Source: DAOTXK01 sp034430555
Lineage (GTDB): Bacteria; Chloroflexota; Anaerolineae; Aggregatilineales; Ch27
DNA: 15,512 nt
NCBI GenBank assembly: GCA_034430555.1
Contig: DAOUEM010000615.1
Coordinates: forward strand, 1 to 15,512
Reading direction: 5' to 3'
The position numbers and the translations under genes were made by a program. Under the pieces are notes generated by a model. The model worked only from the letters and a program-made list of their open reading frames with translations. It was not told the origin of the DNA and did no database searches. Shown here in pieces: positions 1-6,608 of this stretch. The first letter of the stretch is position 1. Each line of letters starts with the position of its first letter.

Positions 1-168
1 GTCTCCGATGAAGATCCATACCAGACAGTACCCCCCCAGGCCTACGTAAGACCATGGAATCGGCGCCACCAGCCAGCTCACATATTCATCATGGAAGCGG
101 CGGTTGACTTCCTCGGGAGTCTTCCCCTCCCACTGTCCGTAAGCGATTTCCTTGAGTCGTCTGGAAAT
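1..168 (-). pseudogene. Histidine phosphatase (phosphoglycerate mutase-like) remnant, partial
   Basis: Directly after the aldolase stop, the minus strand stays open in one frame to the left edge. About 35 residues (positions 165 to 61) match the middle of the histidine-phosphatase family: a leucine-x-glutamate, then GQWEGKTPEEV, then an EY..W...P pattern, as in alpha-ribazole phosphatases and phosphoglycerate mutases. After WLVAP the resemblance continues better in the -1 frame (DSMVLRRPGG, then about ten residues rich in basic side chains), like the family's PGGES...R segment, which suggests a one-base deletion near position 61. The N-terminal RHG catalytic motif is missing because the aldolase coding sequence occupies that place. 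I therefore read it as a truncated, frameshifted remnant. The rest of the C-terminus would be outside the window. The similarity is recognised by eye over a short stretch, so confidence is moderate; a non-coding tail is the alternative. Confidence 0.42.
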
Positions 169-191
169 ACATCCTGAGGTAAAAGGGGGGA

Positions 192-1214
192 TCAAGAATT
201 TTCCATATTGGGACTATACTCCCCCAGGCGCGCCATGCTGTTGCATCTGGCCCGGTGATAAAGGGCTTTTTGGGCAGCAGCTAAATTGTTTTCCTGTCCT
301 TTCCAAATATCCAGGGCCGACTGCTGGATGGCCCGCGAAAAGGAAAAAGTCAGAACCCAGGGCATCTTGGACCGCCACCGGAAATTCATGGCATTCAAGC
401 GTGCTGAGGCGAGTTCCGCACTCTGTCCCCCGGACAGGAAAGCGATGCCAGGGACCGCCGCCGGCACGGCCCGGAGCAGGCAATTCACTGTGGTGTCCGC
501 CACTTCTTCCACACTAACTTGTGTGGGACAATCTCTGCCGGGGAGAACCATGTTGGGCTTTAAAATCATGCCTTCCAATAGCACCCGCTGCCGGTGTAGT
601 TGGCTGAAGACCGTGTGCAATGTCTCCTCAGTTACCCGGGCACACTGCTCCAGGGTGTGGTCCCCGTCCATAAGCACTTCCGGCTCCACTACGGGAACCA
701 GACCGGCTTCCTGACACAGGGCCGCATAACGGGCGAGGGCGTGGGCGTTGGCTTCGACACATCCATGACTGGGAATACCCTCGCCGATAGTGATGACCGC
801 CCGCCATTTGGCAAACCTGGCCCCCATCTGCCGGTATTCCGATAAGCGCTCTCGAAGACCGTCCAGACCCTCGGTAACTTTCTCCCCCGGATGGCCGGCC
901 AGATCTTTGGCCCCGGTGTCTACCTTAATGCCCGGGACGATTCCGGCGTCAGTCAGCAGCTTGAGAAAAGAAGTGCCGTCATTTTTTGACTGACGGATGG
1001 TCTCATCATATAAAATGGCGCCGCTGATGAATTCTCCCAACCCGTCCACGGTCAAGATCAATTCCCGCCAGGCCCTGCGAGCCTCCACTGTTTGCGGGAT
1101 CCCCAGTTTAGCAAAACGTTTGTTGCAGGTCGGGTTACTTTCGTCCATGGCCAGGAGGCCCTTGCCCGCCTGCATCATGGCCTGAACCGTGGTGTTGAGT
1201 TCCGGTTTATCCAT
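192..1214 (-). CDS. Class I fructose-bisphosphate aldolase
   Basis: A 340-residue protein of normal length for the Schiff-base (metal-independent) aldolases. It reversibly cleaves fructose 1,6-bisphosphate into glyceraldehyde 3-phosphate and dihydroxyacetone phosphate in the cytosol. Seen in the sequence: the N-terminal GKGLLAMDES motif (residues 17-26), GIKVDTG (95-101), KWRAV (136-140), VPVVEPEV with two glutamates (177, 179), and the Schiff-base lysine in ILKPNM (K219), followed by FLSGGQS. This is the eukaryote-like class I type, not the DhnA/archaeal type. The ATG at 1214 has a strong Shine-Dalgarno (AAGGAGG, 1221-1227) and lies 22 nt after the phosphoketolase stop, so the two are almost certainly co-transcribed. 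Together they connect hexose phosphates, triose phosphates and acetyl phosphate. Nothing looks damaged. Confidence 0.95.
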   Translation of the reverse strand: MDKPELNTTVQAMMQAGKGLLAMDESNPTCNKRFAKLGIPQTVEARRAWRELILTVDGLGEFISGAILYDETIRQSKNDGTSFLKLLTDAGIVPGIKVDTGAKDLAGHPGEKVTEGLDGLRERLSEYRQMGARFAKWRAVITIGEGIPSHGCVEANAHALARYAALCQEAGLVPVVEPEVLMDGDHTLEQCARVTEETLHTVFSQLHRQRVLLEGMILKPNMVLPGRDCPTQVSVEEVADTTVNCLLRAVPAAVPGIAFLSGGQSAELASARLNAMNFRWRSKMPWVLTFSFSRAIQQSALDIWKGQENNLAAAQKALYHRARCNSMARLGEYSPNMENS

Positions 1215-1236
1215 TTGACACCTCCTTAGACTATTC

Positions 1237-3681
1237 TCAAAAGGGCCACTTCCAGTCAGTGACGTCCTGTCGATCTACGCCGAACTCGTAGGCGTGATTC
1301 ATACACGCGATCCGCTGGTCGAGCAGGGCCTCTCGAATGCTGGACCCCGTGTCACTGAAACGGGGTATCCGATCAATGGCGTCCATGGCCAGGCTAAAGC
1401 GGTCGGTTTGGTTGCGGATGGCCAGCTCCAGTGGCGTATTGATGTTTCCCTTCTCTTTGTAACCGCGCACATGAATGTTGTGCTGGCCGGGCCGGCGGTA
1501 GGTTAACCGGTGAATCAGCCATGGGTAAGAATGGAAGTTGAAGATCACCGGCCTGGTGGAAGTAAAGAGGGCCTCGAACTCACGGTCCGTCATCCCGTGG
1601 GGATGTTCAGTTTGCGGCACCAGCTTGAACAGGTCCACTACGTTCACGAAACGAACCTTTATGTCAGGCAAGTGCTGACGGAGGAGGGCGGTGGCGGCAA
1701 GGGACTCCATGGTCGGCACGTCGCCGCAGCTCGCCATGACCACATCGGGCTCGACTCCCTGGTCGTTGCTGGCCCAGCTCCAGATGCCTGCGCCTTTGGT
1801 GCAGTGCGCAATCGCCGCGTCCATGTCCAGGTACTGAAGGTGTACCTGTTTGTCCGCCACGATGACATTGACATAGTTCATGCTTCGCAGGCAGTGGTCA
1901 GCTACGGAAAGGAGGCAGTTGGCGTCGGAGGGCAGGTAGATGCGCACCACGCCGGGGCTCTTGTTGACGACCACGTCGAGAAAACCGGGGTCCTGATGGG
2001 TGAAACCGTTGTGGTCCTGGCGCCAAACCAGCGCAGTAATCAGCAGGTTGAGCGACGCCACCTTGGCCCGCCAGGGCAGGTCGTTGCACTTTTCCAGCCA
2101 CTTGGCATGCTGGTTGAACATGGAGTCGATGACGTGGATGAACGGCTCATAGCTGTTGATGAAACCGTGCCGGCCGCTCAGAATATAACCCTCCAGCCAT
2201 CCTTCTACCGTGTGCTCGCTGAGCATCTCCATGACCCTGCCCTTCTGGGCCAGATTGCCGCCGTCCTCGTCCTCCTGGAAATACTCCCCCATCCAGACTT
2301 TCTTGGCGACCTCATAGATGGCTTCGAGCTTGTTGGATTGGGTCTCGTCCGGCCCAAAAACGCGGAAGTTTTCCATGTTCAACCGCATGACTTCCCGAAG
2401 GAAGTTGCCCAGGGTAGGAACATTCCCGGCCAAGGTCCCTCCGGGTTTCTTAACCTCGACGGCGAAGTTGCGGAAGTCAGGCATGTCTAGTGGCCGACGC
2501 AGAAGACCGCCGTTGGCCACTGGATTGGCGCTCATGCGCCGGTTCCCCTTGGGGGCCAATGTTTTTAATTCGGGAATCAGACGCCCCTTTTCGTCAAAAC
2601 GCTCCTCCGGCTTGTAGCTGCGCATCCACGATTCCAACAACTTCAGGTGGGCCGGGTTATCGGCAACTTCGGTGAGGGGAATTTGATGTGCCCGCCAGAA
2701 ACCCTCCAGGTAGTGCCCGTCCACCTTGCGAGGCGCCGTCCAGCCCTTGGGGCTCCGAAGGATGATCATCGGCCAGCGCGGCCGTAAGGCGTTGCCGCTC
2801 TGCCGCGCCTCCTCCTGGAACTTGCGGATCTCCAGGACGCAGTGTTCCATGGTGGCGGCCATGGCCTGATGCATGCTATCGGGCTCGCTGCCCTCCACGA
2901 AATAAGGTGTGTAGCCATACCCGACGAACAGGGCCTCCAACTCCTCGTGGCTGATGCGGGCCAGGATAGTGGGGTTGTTGATCTTATAGCCGTTTAGATG
3001 CAGGACCGGCAGCACCGCGCCATCGGTGATGGGGTTGAGGAATTTGTTACTGTGCCAACTCGTGGCCAGGGGGCCTGTCTCAGACTCGCCGTCGCCCACC
3101 ATCACCAGGGTGATCAGGTCCGGGTTGTCGAAGACTGTTCCGAATGCGTGGGAAAGGCTGTAACCCAATTCCCCGCCTTCGTGGATACTGCCGGGCGTTT
3201 CCGGGGTCGCGTGGCTGCCGATTCCGCCGGGAAAGGAGAACTGCTTGAAGAAGCGCTGCATCCCTGCCGAATCTTCACTCTTGTCCGGATATATCTCGGA
3301 ATAGGTTCCTTCAAGATACGCCTGAGACAGGACAGACGGCGCCCCGTGACCGGGGCCGGAGATATAGATCGCGTTCAAATCGTATTTGTTGATCAGCCGG
3401 TTGAAGTGGATGTAAGTGAAGCACTGACCGGCGTCAGAGCCCCAGTGGCCCAGCAGCCTCGGCTTCAAATGCTCCGGTTTGAGAGGCTCCCTCACCAAGG
3501 GGTTGTCCAGGAGATACAACATTCCCATACATAGGTAGAGGCTTGCTTGCCAGTAAGCGTCGATTTTACGCAGTTCATCAGTGCTCAAAGGGGTCTCTTT
3601 AATTTTAGAGCGAGCCGGCCCGTAAGCGCTGATGCTCTCCCCCCCATGGACTCTCGTCTTTTGTTTGTCGAGAGTTGTCAT
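1237..3681 (-). CDS. Xylulose-5-phosphate/fructose-6-phosphate phosphoketolase
   Basis: An 814-residue, full-length member of the thiamine-diphosphate-dependent phosphoketolases. It splits xylulose 5-phosphate (and often fructose 6-phosphate) with inorganic phosphate into acetyl phosphate plus glyceraldehyde 3-phosphate (or erythrose 4-phosphate) in the cytosol. Visible signatures: LLGHWGS (77-82 region), the ISGPGHG loop (107-113), GGELGYSLSHAFG (169-181), the ThDP-binding GDGESETGP (197-204) and the SNKFLNP segment (211-217). It lacks any signal peptide. Start ATG at 3681 is supported by a near-perfect Shine-Dalgarno (AAAGGAGGAG, 3687-3696). It is first in a two-gene unit with the aldolase downstream, which would use the glyceraldehyde 3-phosphate it produces. 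Whether it prefers the five- or six-carbon substrate cannot be told from the sequence. Confidence 0.96.
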   Translation of the reverse strand: MTTLDKQKTRVHGGESISAYGPARSKIKETPLSTDELRKIDAYWQASLYLCMGMLYLLDNPLVREPLKPEHLKPRLLGHWGSDAGQCFTYIHFNRLINKYDLNAIYISGPGHGAPSVLSQAYLEGTYSEIYPDKSEDSAGMQRFFKQFSFPGGIGSHATPETPGSIHEGGELGYSLSHAFGTVFDNPDLITLVMVGDGESETGPLATSWHSNKFLNPITDGAVLPVLHLNGYKINNPTILARISHEELEALFVGYGYTPYFVEGSEPDSMHQAMAATMEHCVLEIRKFQEEARQSGNALRPRWPMIILRSPKGWTAPRKVDGHYLEGFWRAHQIPLTEVADNPAHLKLLESWMRSYKPEERFDEKGRLIPELKTLAPKGNRRMSANPVANGGLLRRPLDMPDFRNFAVEVKKPGGTLAGNVPTLGNFLREVMRLNMENFRVFGPDETQSNKLEAIYEVAKKVWMGEYFQEDEDGGNLAQKGRVMEMLSEHTVEGWLEGYILSGRHGFINSYEPFIHVIDSMFNQHAKWLEKCNDLPWRAKVASLNLLITALVWRQDHNGFTHQDPGFLDVVVNKSPGVVRIYLPSDANCLLSVADHCLRSMNYVNVIVADKQVHLQYLDMDAAIAHCTKGAGIWSWASNDQGVEPDVVMASCGDVPTMESLAATALLRQHLPDIKVRFVNVVDLFKLVPQTEHPHGMTDREFEALFTSTRPVIFNFHSYPWLIHRLTYRRPGQHNIHVRGYKEKGNINTPLELAIRNQTDRFSLAMDAIDRIPRFSDTGSSIREALLDQRIACMNHAYEFGVDRQDVTDWKWPF

Positions 3682-3686
3682 AAATG

Positions 3687-3696
3687 CTCCTCCTTT
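3687..3696 (-). promoter_or_regulatory. Strong Shine-Dalgarno of phosphoketolase
   Basis: AAAGGAGGAG on the minus strand, six bases before the ATG at 3681. It fixes the phosphoketolase start and suggests a highly translated message. Confidence 0.85.
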
Positions 3697-3765
3697 GTCA
3701 TGACCGCAAATTTCCGCCAGTAAGTCGTCTTTCTCCCCTATACGTCCCGCTCTTCTATCGATTTC

Positions 3766-3796
3766 GGATAATTTTTATCCTAATTCAAAGAGACAA
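3766..3796 (-). promoter_or_regulatory. Possible promoter and palindromic operator upstream of phosphoketolase
   Basis: On the minus strand TTGTCT (3796-3791) is followed after 17 bases by AATTAT (3773-3768), each 4 of 6 to the sigma70 consensus. The perfect 6-bp palindrome GGATAA-AAA-TTATCC (3780-3766) lies across the candidate -10. This spot is about 85 bases before the phosphoketolase ATG. Both elements are visible in the sequence; their use as promoter and operator is inference and weak. Confidence 0.3.
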
Positions 3797-4015
3797 AGCG
3801 GCAAATGGGGCCGATCATGTATTTTGTGTGAAATCCCACCCCACCATCTGTGCTTGGAATTTGTTGCTCTGCGTCCGAAAAATTGCAGGCCACGAAGACC
3901 GGACAGGATATCCCGGACGATTATCCTTGTATGGGCTGAAGCGGTTTAGACTGAAGGCTGAAAAATAGACGTGAAGGTTGTTACTATTTGGCTAATTCGT
4001 CGAGGTGTCTTGCCA

Positions 4016-4537
4016 TTATCCCTTCTCACGCAGATGCACTATTTCCCCAATATACAGGCGATGGTAATTGGCCTCTTTAGCCCCGCCCCTATAATGGCTT
4101 GTTATCACGTCTTCCGCCAGAATCTCAGGCAAGGTGTCATACTTGCCGACTACCCGACACTCGTAGGTCAGTACACAGTCGTCGAGGATGATACCGGGAA
4201 ACATCTTGGCCGGGGAAACAGCCAGTCCCAGTTCGCTGATTTTGTCGACATCGCGCCCGCTGTGCCTGCCGCAGAAGTCCATCACGCGCTCCATGCCGGA
4301 AGAGGGAACATTGACCGTAAAAGCGCCGGCTTCCTCAATGAGTTTATAGGTGTAACGTGTATAACGCACCATCACCTGACACACGGGACGGTTCCATAGC
4401 ACACCGAAACTAGCCCAGCCGATGGTCATGACGTTGGATACATCGGAGGTGGACGTCGCCAGCAGCAGACCGGGGTGCGGCAGAAAACGGAAGGCTTTCT
4501 GTATCGCAACAGCATTTAAGAAGCGATTATCGTTCAT
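4016..4537 (-). CDS. Flavin reductase family protein (flavoredoxin-like)
   Basis: A 173-residue FMN-binding split-barrel protein of the flavin reductase/flavoredoxin family. Family members bind FMN and pass electrons between NAD(P)H or ferredoxins and partner proteins in the cytosol. Seen: an N-terminal PGLLLATSTSDVSNVMTIGW-like segment with the NxMTxxW pattern, the R/TYTYKLIEEAGAFTVNVP strand, and the G-x-x-SGRDVDK motif, all typical. A central cysteine (DFCGRHSGRDVDK) is also common in flavoredoxins. The stop of the ferredoxin-DUF169 gene is directly followed by GTG then ATG; I chose ATG at 4537, and GTG at 4540 would add one residue. There is only a weak GGTG upstream, so translation is probably coupled to the preceding gene. 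It is the last gene of its operon. The physiological partner is probably the adjacent ferredoxin-DUF169 protein, by inference. Confidence 0.85.
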   Translation of the reverse strand: MNDNRFLNAVAIQKAFRFLPHPGLLLATSTSDVSNVMTIGWASFGVLWNRPVCQVMVRYTRYTYKLIEEAGAFTVNVPSSGMERVMDFCGRHSGRDVDKISELGLAVSPAKMFPGIILDDCVLTYECRVVGKYDTLPEILAEDVITSHYRGGAKEANYHRLYIGEIVHLREKG

Positions 4538-4540
4538 CAC

Positions 4541-5521
4541 TTACACCAGGGGCGGCAAATATATTTTGGCCCGCGAGTCCGGAATGGCCTTTTTCCCCAG
4601 CCGTTCCAGCCCCTCCACCAGCGACGGCAACTGCGACAGGGGGATACCCATGAACATAATGTCATCGCCTATGTCGGACGTCGCCCGACAGCCGTAGCAG
4701 CCCAGCGACATGTTGATTTCGCCGGTGGTGTAAGGGAAGAGCGTGGTCTCCACGCACTGCGCATTATAGGAACTCATCTTGAAGGTATGCCGCCGGCCCG
4801 TGTAAAAGCTCGAGGCCAGGCACAGCCACATCATGCTTTCCGGCGGGGCCATAACCGCGACCACATCCGGCTTCATCACCGCCGCCGCCAGCGGCGTCAC
4901 CAGCGTGGCCCGTATCGACTTCTCGGGCAGTGTCAGGCGCTCGGACACCATCCTCTTCGCAGCTTCCAGCGAAGCCACTTTACCCAACTTGACATAGACG
5001 TCGCCGCTGGCCAGCTTTGGGGGAATGCCCGTCAAGCCCAGAATGGAGGTGCCGTCGGCGCAGGAGTGGTATTCGGCAGTCATCAGCAGGCTGTTGCCTC
5101 GGCGGGCGATGGCCAGCGACTGACAGTAGCGCAGTTTGACCCGCGGCGCAGGCACATGCGGTAAGGGGACGCCCTGGGGAATGAGGTTTATCGCCACCGG
5201 CTGCCAGCGCAGCTTCAGTATCCGCTCCAGGGAGTGGGCATAGGCGGCGTAAGCCTGCTTCTCCCCGTCACCGAGCGGGGTAAAGGGCTCTTTATTGTCG
5301 GCATCAAGATATCTGGCGGGGGCGGGGTCCTGCAGCACGGAAATAGCGTGCTGCGCGCACTGCCCCATGCAGGAGTTGCAGGCCCAGCACTCCTCCGGCC
5401 TGGTGGCCCGGGCCACTTTTTTGCCCTGGGCCGTCACCAGATCAAAGACCGACGTGGGGCAGAACTCGACGCAGAAATTGCAGCCGTTGCAGCGAGTCTC
5501 GTCAACCTCAATTCGTACCAT
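4541..5521 (-). CDS. Ferredoxin-DUF169 fusion protein
   Basis: A 326-residue two-domain protein. The N-terminal 60 residues form a bacterial-type 2[4Fe-4S] ferredoxin with cysteines 11, 14, 17, 21 and 45, 48, 51, 55. The remaining ~250 residues resemble DUF169, a family of unknown function common in anaerobes and methanogens; visible traits are PVAINLIP near the domain start, LRYCQSLAIARRG, and the conserved ending NMSLGCYGCRATSDIGDD followed by FMGIPLSQL. There is no signal peptide, so it is cytosolic. The ATG at 5521 has a GAGGAG Shine-Dalgarno six bases upstream and overlaps the previous gene by 14 bases, while its TAA touches the flavin reductase start. This placement suggests an electron-transfer pair with the flavin reductase. 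The reaction carried out by the DUF169 half is unknown to me. Confidence 0.85.
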   Translation of the reverse strand: MVRIEVDETRCNGCNFCVEFCPTSVFDLVTAQGKKVARATRPEECWACNSCMGQCAQHAISVLQDPAPARYLDADNKEPFTPLGDGEKQAYAAYAHSLERILKLRWQPVAINLIPQGVPLPHVPAPRVKLRYCQSLAIARRGNSLLMTAEYHSCADGTSILGLTGIPPKLASGDVYVKLGKVASLEAAKRMVSERLTLPEKSIRATLVTPLAAAVMKPDVVAVMAPPESMMWLCLASSFYTGRRHTFKMSSYNAQCVETTLFPYTTGEINMSLGCYGCRATSDIGDDIMFMGIPLSQLPSLVEGLERLGKKAIPDSRAKIYLPPLV

Positions 5522-6356
5522 CGATCTCTCCTCTCGGGTCGTGTTCAGTATTGGGCGGCGTGGTCACCACCAGGCGGTTTTCCTGTATCCAGGCCAGGGT
5601 ACGGCGGGGGAGGAAAATGCCGGGCTGGTAAGTCACGGCGTAGGCCATGGCCTTGAGGACGGCGATGGTATGCGCCAGGTCCTCCGTATTGTCCACGTCG
5701 GGCAGGGCTTCCAGCATTGTCGTGGGAACACCCCGGGCCTCGGCGATGCTGGTGATGGCTTCCAGGGCGGAGATCCCCTGCTGGTTATAAAAGACGCCGG
5801 TAAAATCCATGTCGGCATTGGCCGTCAGCCCAACCAGCGATACGCCGGCTGCCTGGCAGGGAGCGATGACCATCCCTCCCTGGTCGTACCGGGCGTCGAG
5901 CCAGGCAAGCCACTCAAAGGCGCGGTGTAAAAATTCCGGGGCTACGGTGGGCAAATCCCCGCCGATGCAGACCACCGAGCCGTAGCCCTGGGCAAAAAGC
6001 TGGCGGTAGTGGTCGTTAAAATGCTCGTCGAAATTACGTCCCCGGTCGACGATATAACGGATCGTAGCGGCCCCGTCGGGGAATTCGGCCCGGAACAACT
6101 CCTCCAGCCGGGGTATCTCGCTCTCCGGCGTTCCAGAGACGACAAAATCGTATTTCTCGCCCTTAGACGCCTTCTGGCGACATATTTTCAGCGCGGCCCA
6201 AATGGCATCGGCCACGTCCAGCAGGGTCACCCTGTAGAACTGCGCCGCCTCGGCATCGGTCAGCGGGCCGCCCAGTCTCTCCGTGAGACGCGTCTTGGTT
6301 ATCCCCGGCTGGGGCGACTTGGTAAACAACGACAGCGCATGCTTTTGCTGACTCAT
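5508..6356 (-). CDS. DUF2064 / TIGR04282-type GT-A fold glycosyltransferase-like protein
   Basis: A 282-residue cytosolic protein with the signature of the DUF2064 family. It shows FTKSPQPGITKTRL (11-24), the nucleotide-binding start of a GT-A fold; IGGDLPT (131-137), the DxxT/S-P loop that in this fold holds the metal and substrate; and DFTGVFYN (184-191). Database annotation usually calls such proteins TIGR04282 arsenosugar biosynthesis glycosyltransferase, but no arsenic genes are present here, so the substrate is open. It is longer than the roughly 200 residues usual for the family, with a C-terminal tail of about 60-70 residues that I do not recognise. Start ATG at 6356 has AAGGAT nine bases upstream. 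It overlaps the DUF169 gene by 14 bases. The GT-A fold is shared with MobA and CofC nucleotidyltransferases, so a cofactor-related role next to a Mo enzyme is possible but unproven. Confidence 0.8.
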   Translation of the reverse strand: MSQQKHALSLFTKSPQPGITKTRLTERLGGPLTDAEAAQFYRVTLLDVADAIWAALKICRQKASKGEKYDFVVSGTPESEIPRLEELFRAEFPDGAATIRYIVDRGRNFDEHFNDHYRQLFAQGYGSVVCIGGDLPTVAPEFLHRAFEWLAWLDARYDQGGMVIAPCQAAGVSLVGLTANADMDFTGVFYNQQGISALEAITSIAEARGVPTTMLEALPDVDNTEDLAHTIAVLKAMAYAVTYQPGIFLPRRTLAWIQENRLVVTTPPNTEHDPRGEIDGTN

Positions 6357-6403
6357 CTTATTTCATCCTTCATAGTGTATATTACTGAGAGCTTGTTTGC
6401 TTT

Positions 6404-6602
6404 CACTGCAGCGAAAGACAAGGAGAGTATCTCGCCCGCTTCGCTTGAGAACACAGAGCCGCAGAGGAGAGAGTGCGACCTTGTCCTGTTTTTTGTTCCA
6501 AAAAACAGGACAACCTCCAGCTCCTCCGGAGCACAAGGCAACTGGCCACCCTTCCTCATTAGCATTCTGCTCCGCGCCTCTGCGAACTCCGTGAGAGTAA
6601 AA
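6404..6602. repeat. Interspersed GCAGAGG-type repeat region
   Basis: The gap between the stand-alone Mo oxidoreductase and the DUF2064 gene carries the low-complexity GCAGAGG/CTCTGCG pattern known from interspersed repeats in many environmental bacterial genomes. On the minus strand it begins with CTCACGGAGTTCGCAGAGGC followed by GCGGAG (6602-6567), and an inverted, degenerate copy (CTCCTCTGCGGCTCTGTG) lies at about 6470-6453, ending with GCAGTGAAA near 6405. Such repeats often flank small mobile cassettes; here the interior holds only the perfect hairpin at 6481-6513. Boundaries are approximate and the repeat family is recognised from memory, not by search. Confidence 0.5.
6481..6513. repeat. 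Perfect 14-bp inverted repeat (hairpin)
   Basis: TTGTCCTGTTTTTT, a five-base loop GTTCC, then the exact reverse complement AAAAAACAGGACAA. The stem is perfect. Neither strand has a T-tract after the stem, so it is not a canonical terminator, but it could stabilise or process the transcript between the Mo oxidoreductase and the DUF2064 gene. Confidence 0.85.
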
Positions 6603-6608
6603 TACAAA

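Larger units (their letters stand above)
3682..4015. other. Intergenic region between flavin reductase and phosphoketolase
   Basis: These 334 bases separate two transcription units of the same direction. I see no RNA gene, no convincing gene on either strand and no rho-independent terminator after the flavin reductase stop. The stretch contains only the Shine-Dalgarno and the palindrome/promoter candidate listed separately, plus minor repeats of CTTCAG near 3945-3960. One open frame on the plus strand (3684-3968) has no family resemblance and no ribosome-binding site that I can see. Confidence 0.6.

Noticed and set aside
1510..2490. 326-codon open frame on the plus strand inside the phosphoketolase gene
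   Set aside because: Antisense shadow of a clear, full-length phosphoketolase; no recognisable domain.
3684..3968. 94-codon plus-strand open frame in the intergenic gap
   Set aside because: No ribosome-binding site, no family resemblance, and it covers the phosphoketolase Shine-Dalgarno and promoter candidate on the other strand.
5508..6356. Arsenosugar biosynthesis locus
   Set aside because: Only a DUF2064-type protein is present; I see no ArsM methyltransferase or ArsS-type radical SAM. The radical SAM protein here has Tes/MJ0619 marks instead.
6481..6513. Rho-independent terminator
   Set aside because: The stem is perfect but no T-run follows it on either strand, and the stem is mostly A/T at its inner end.
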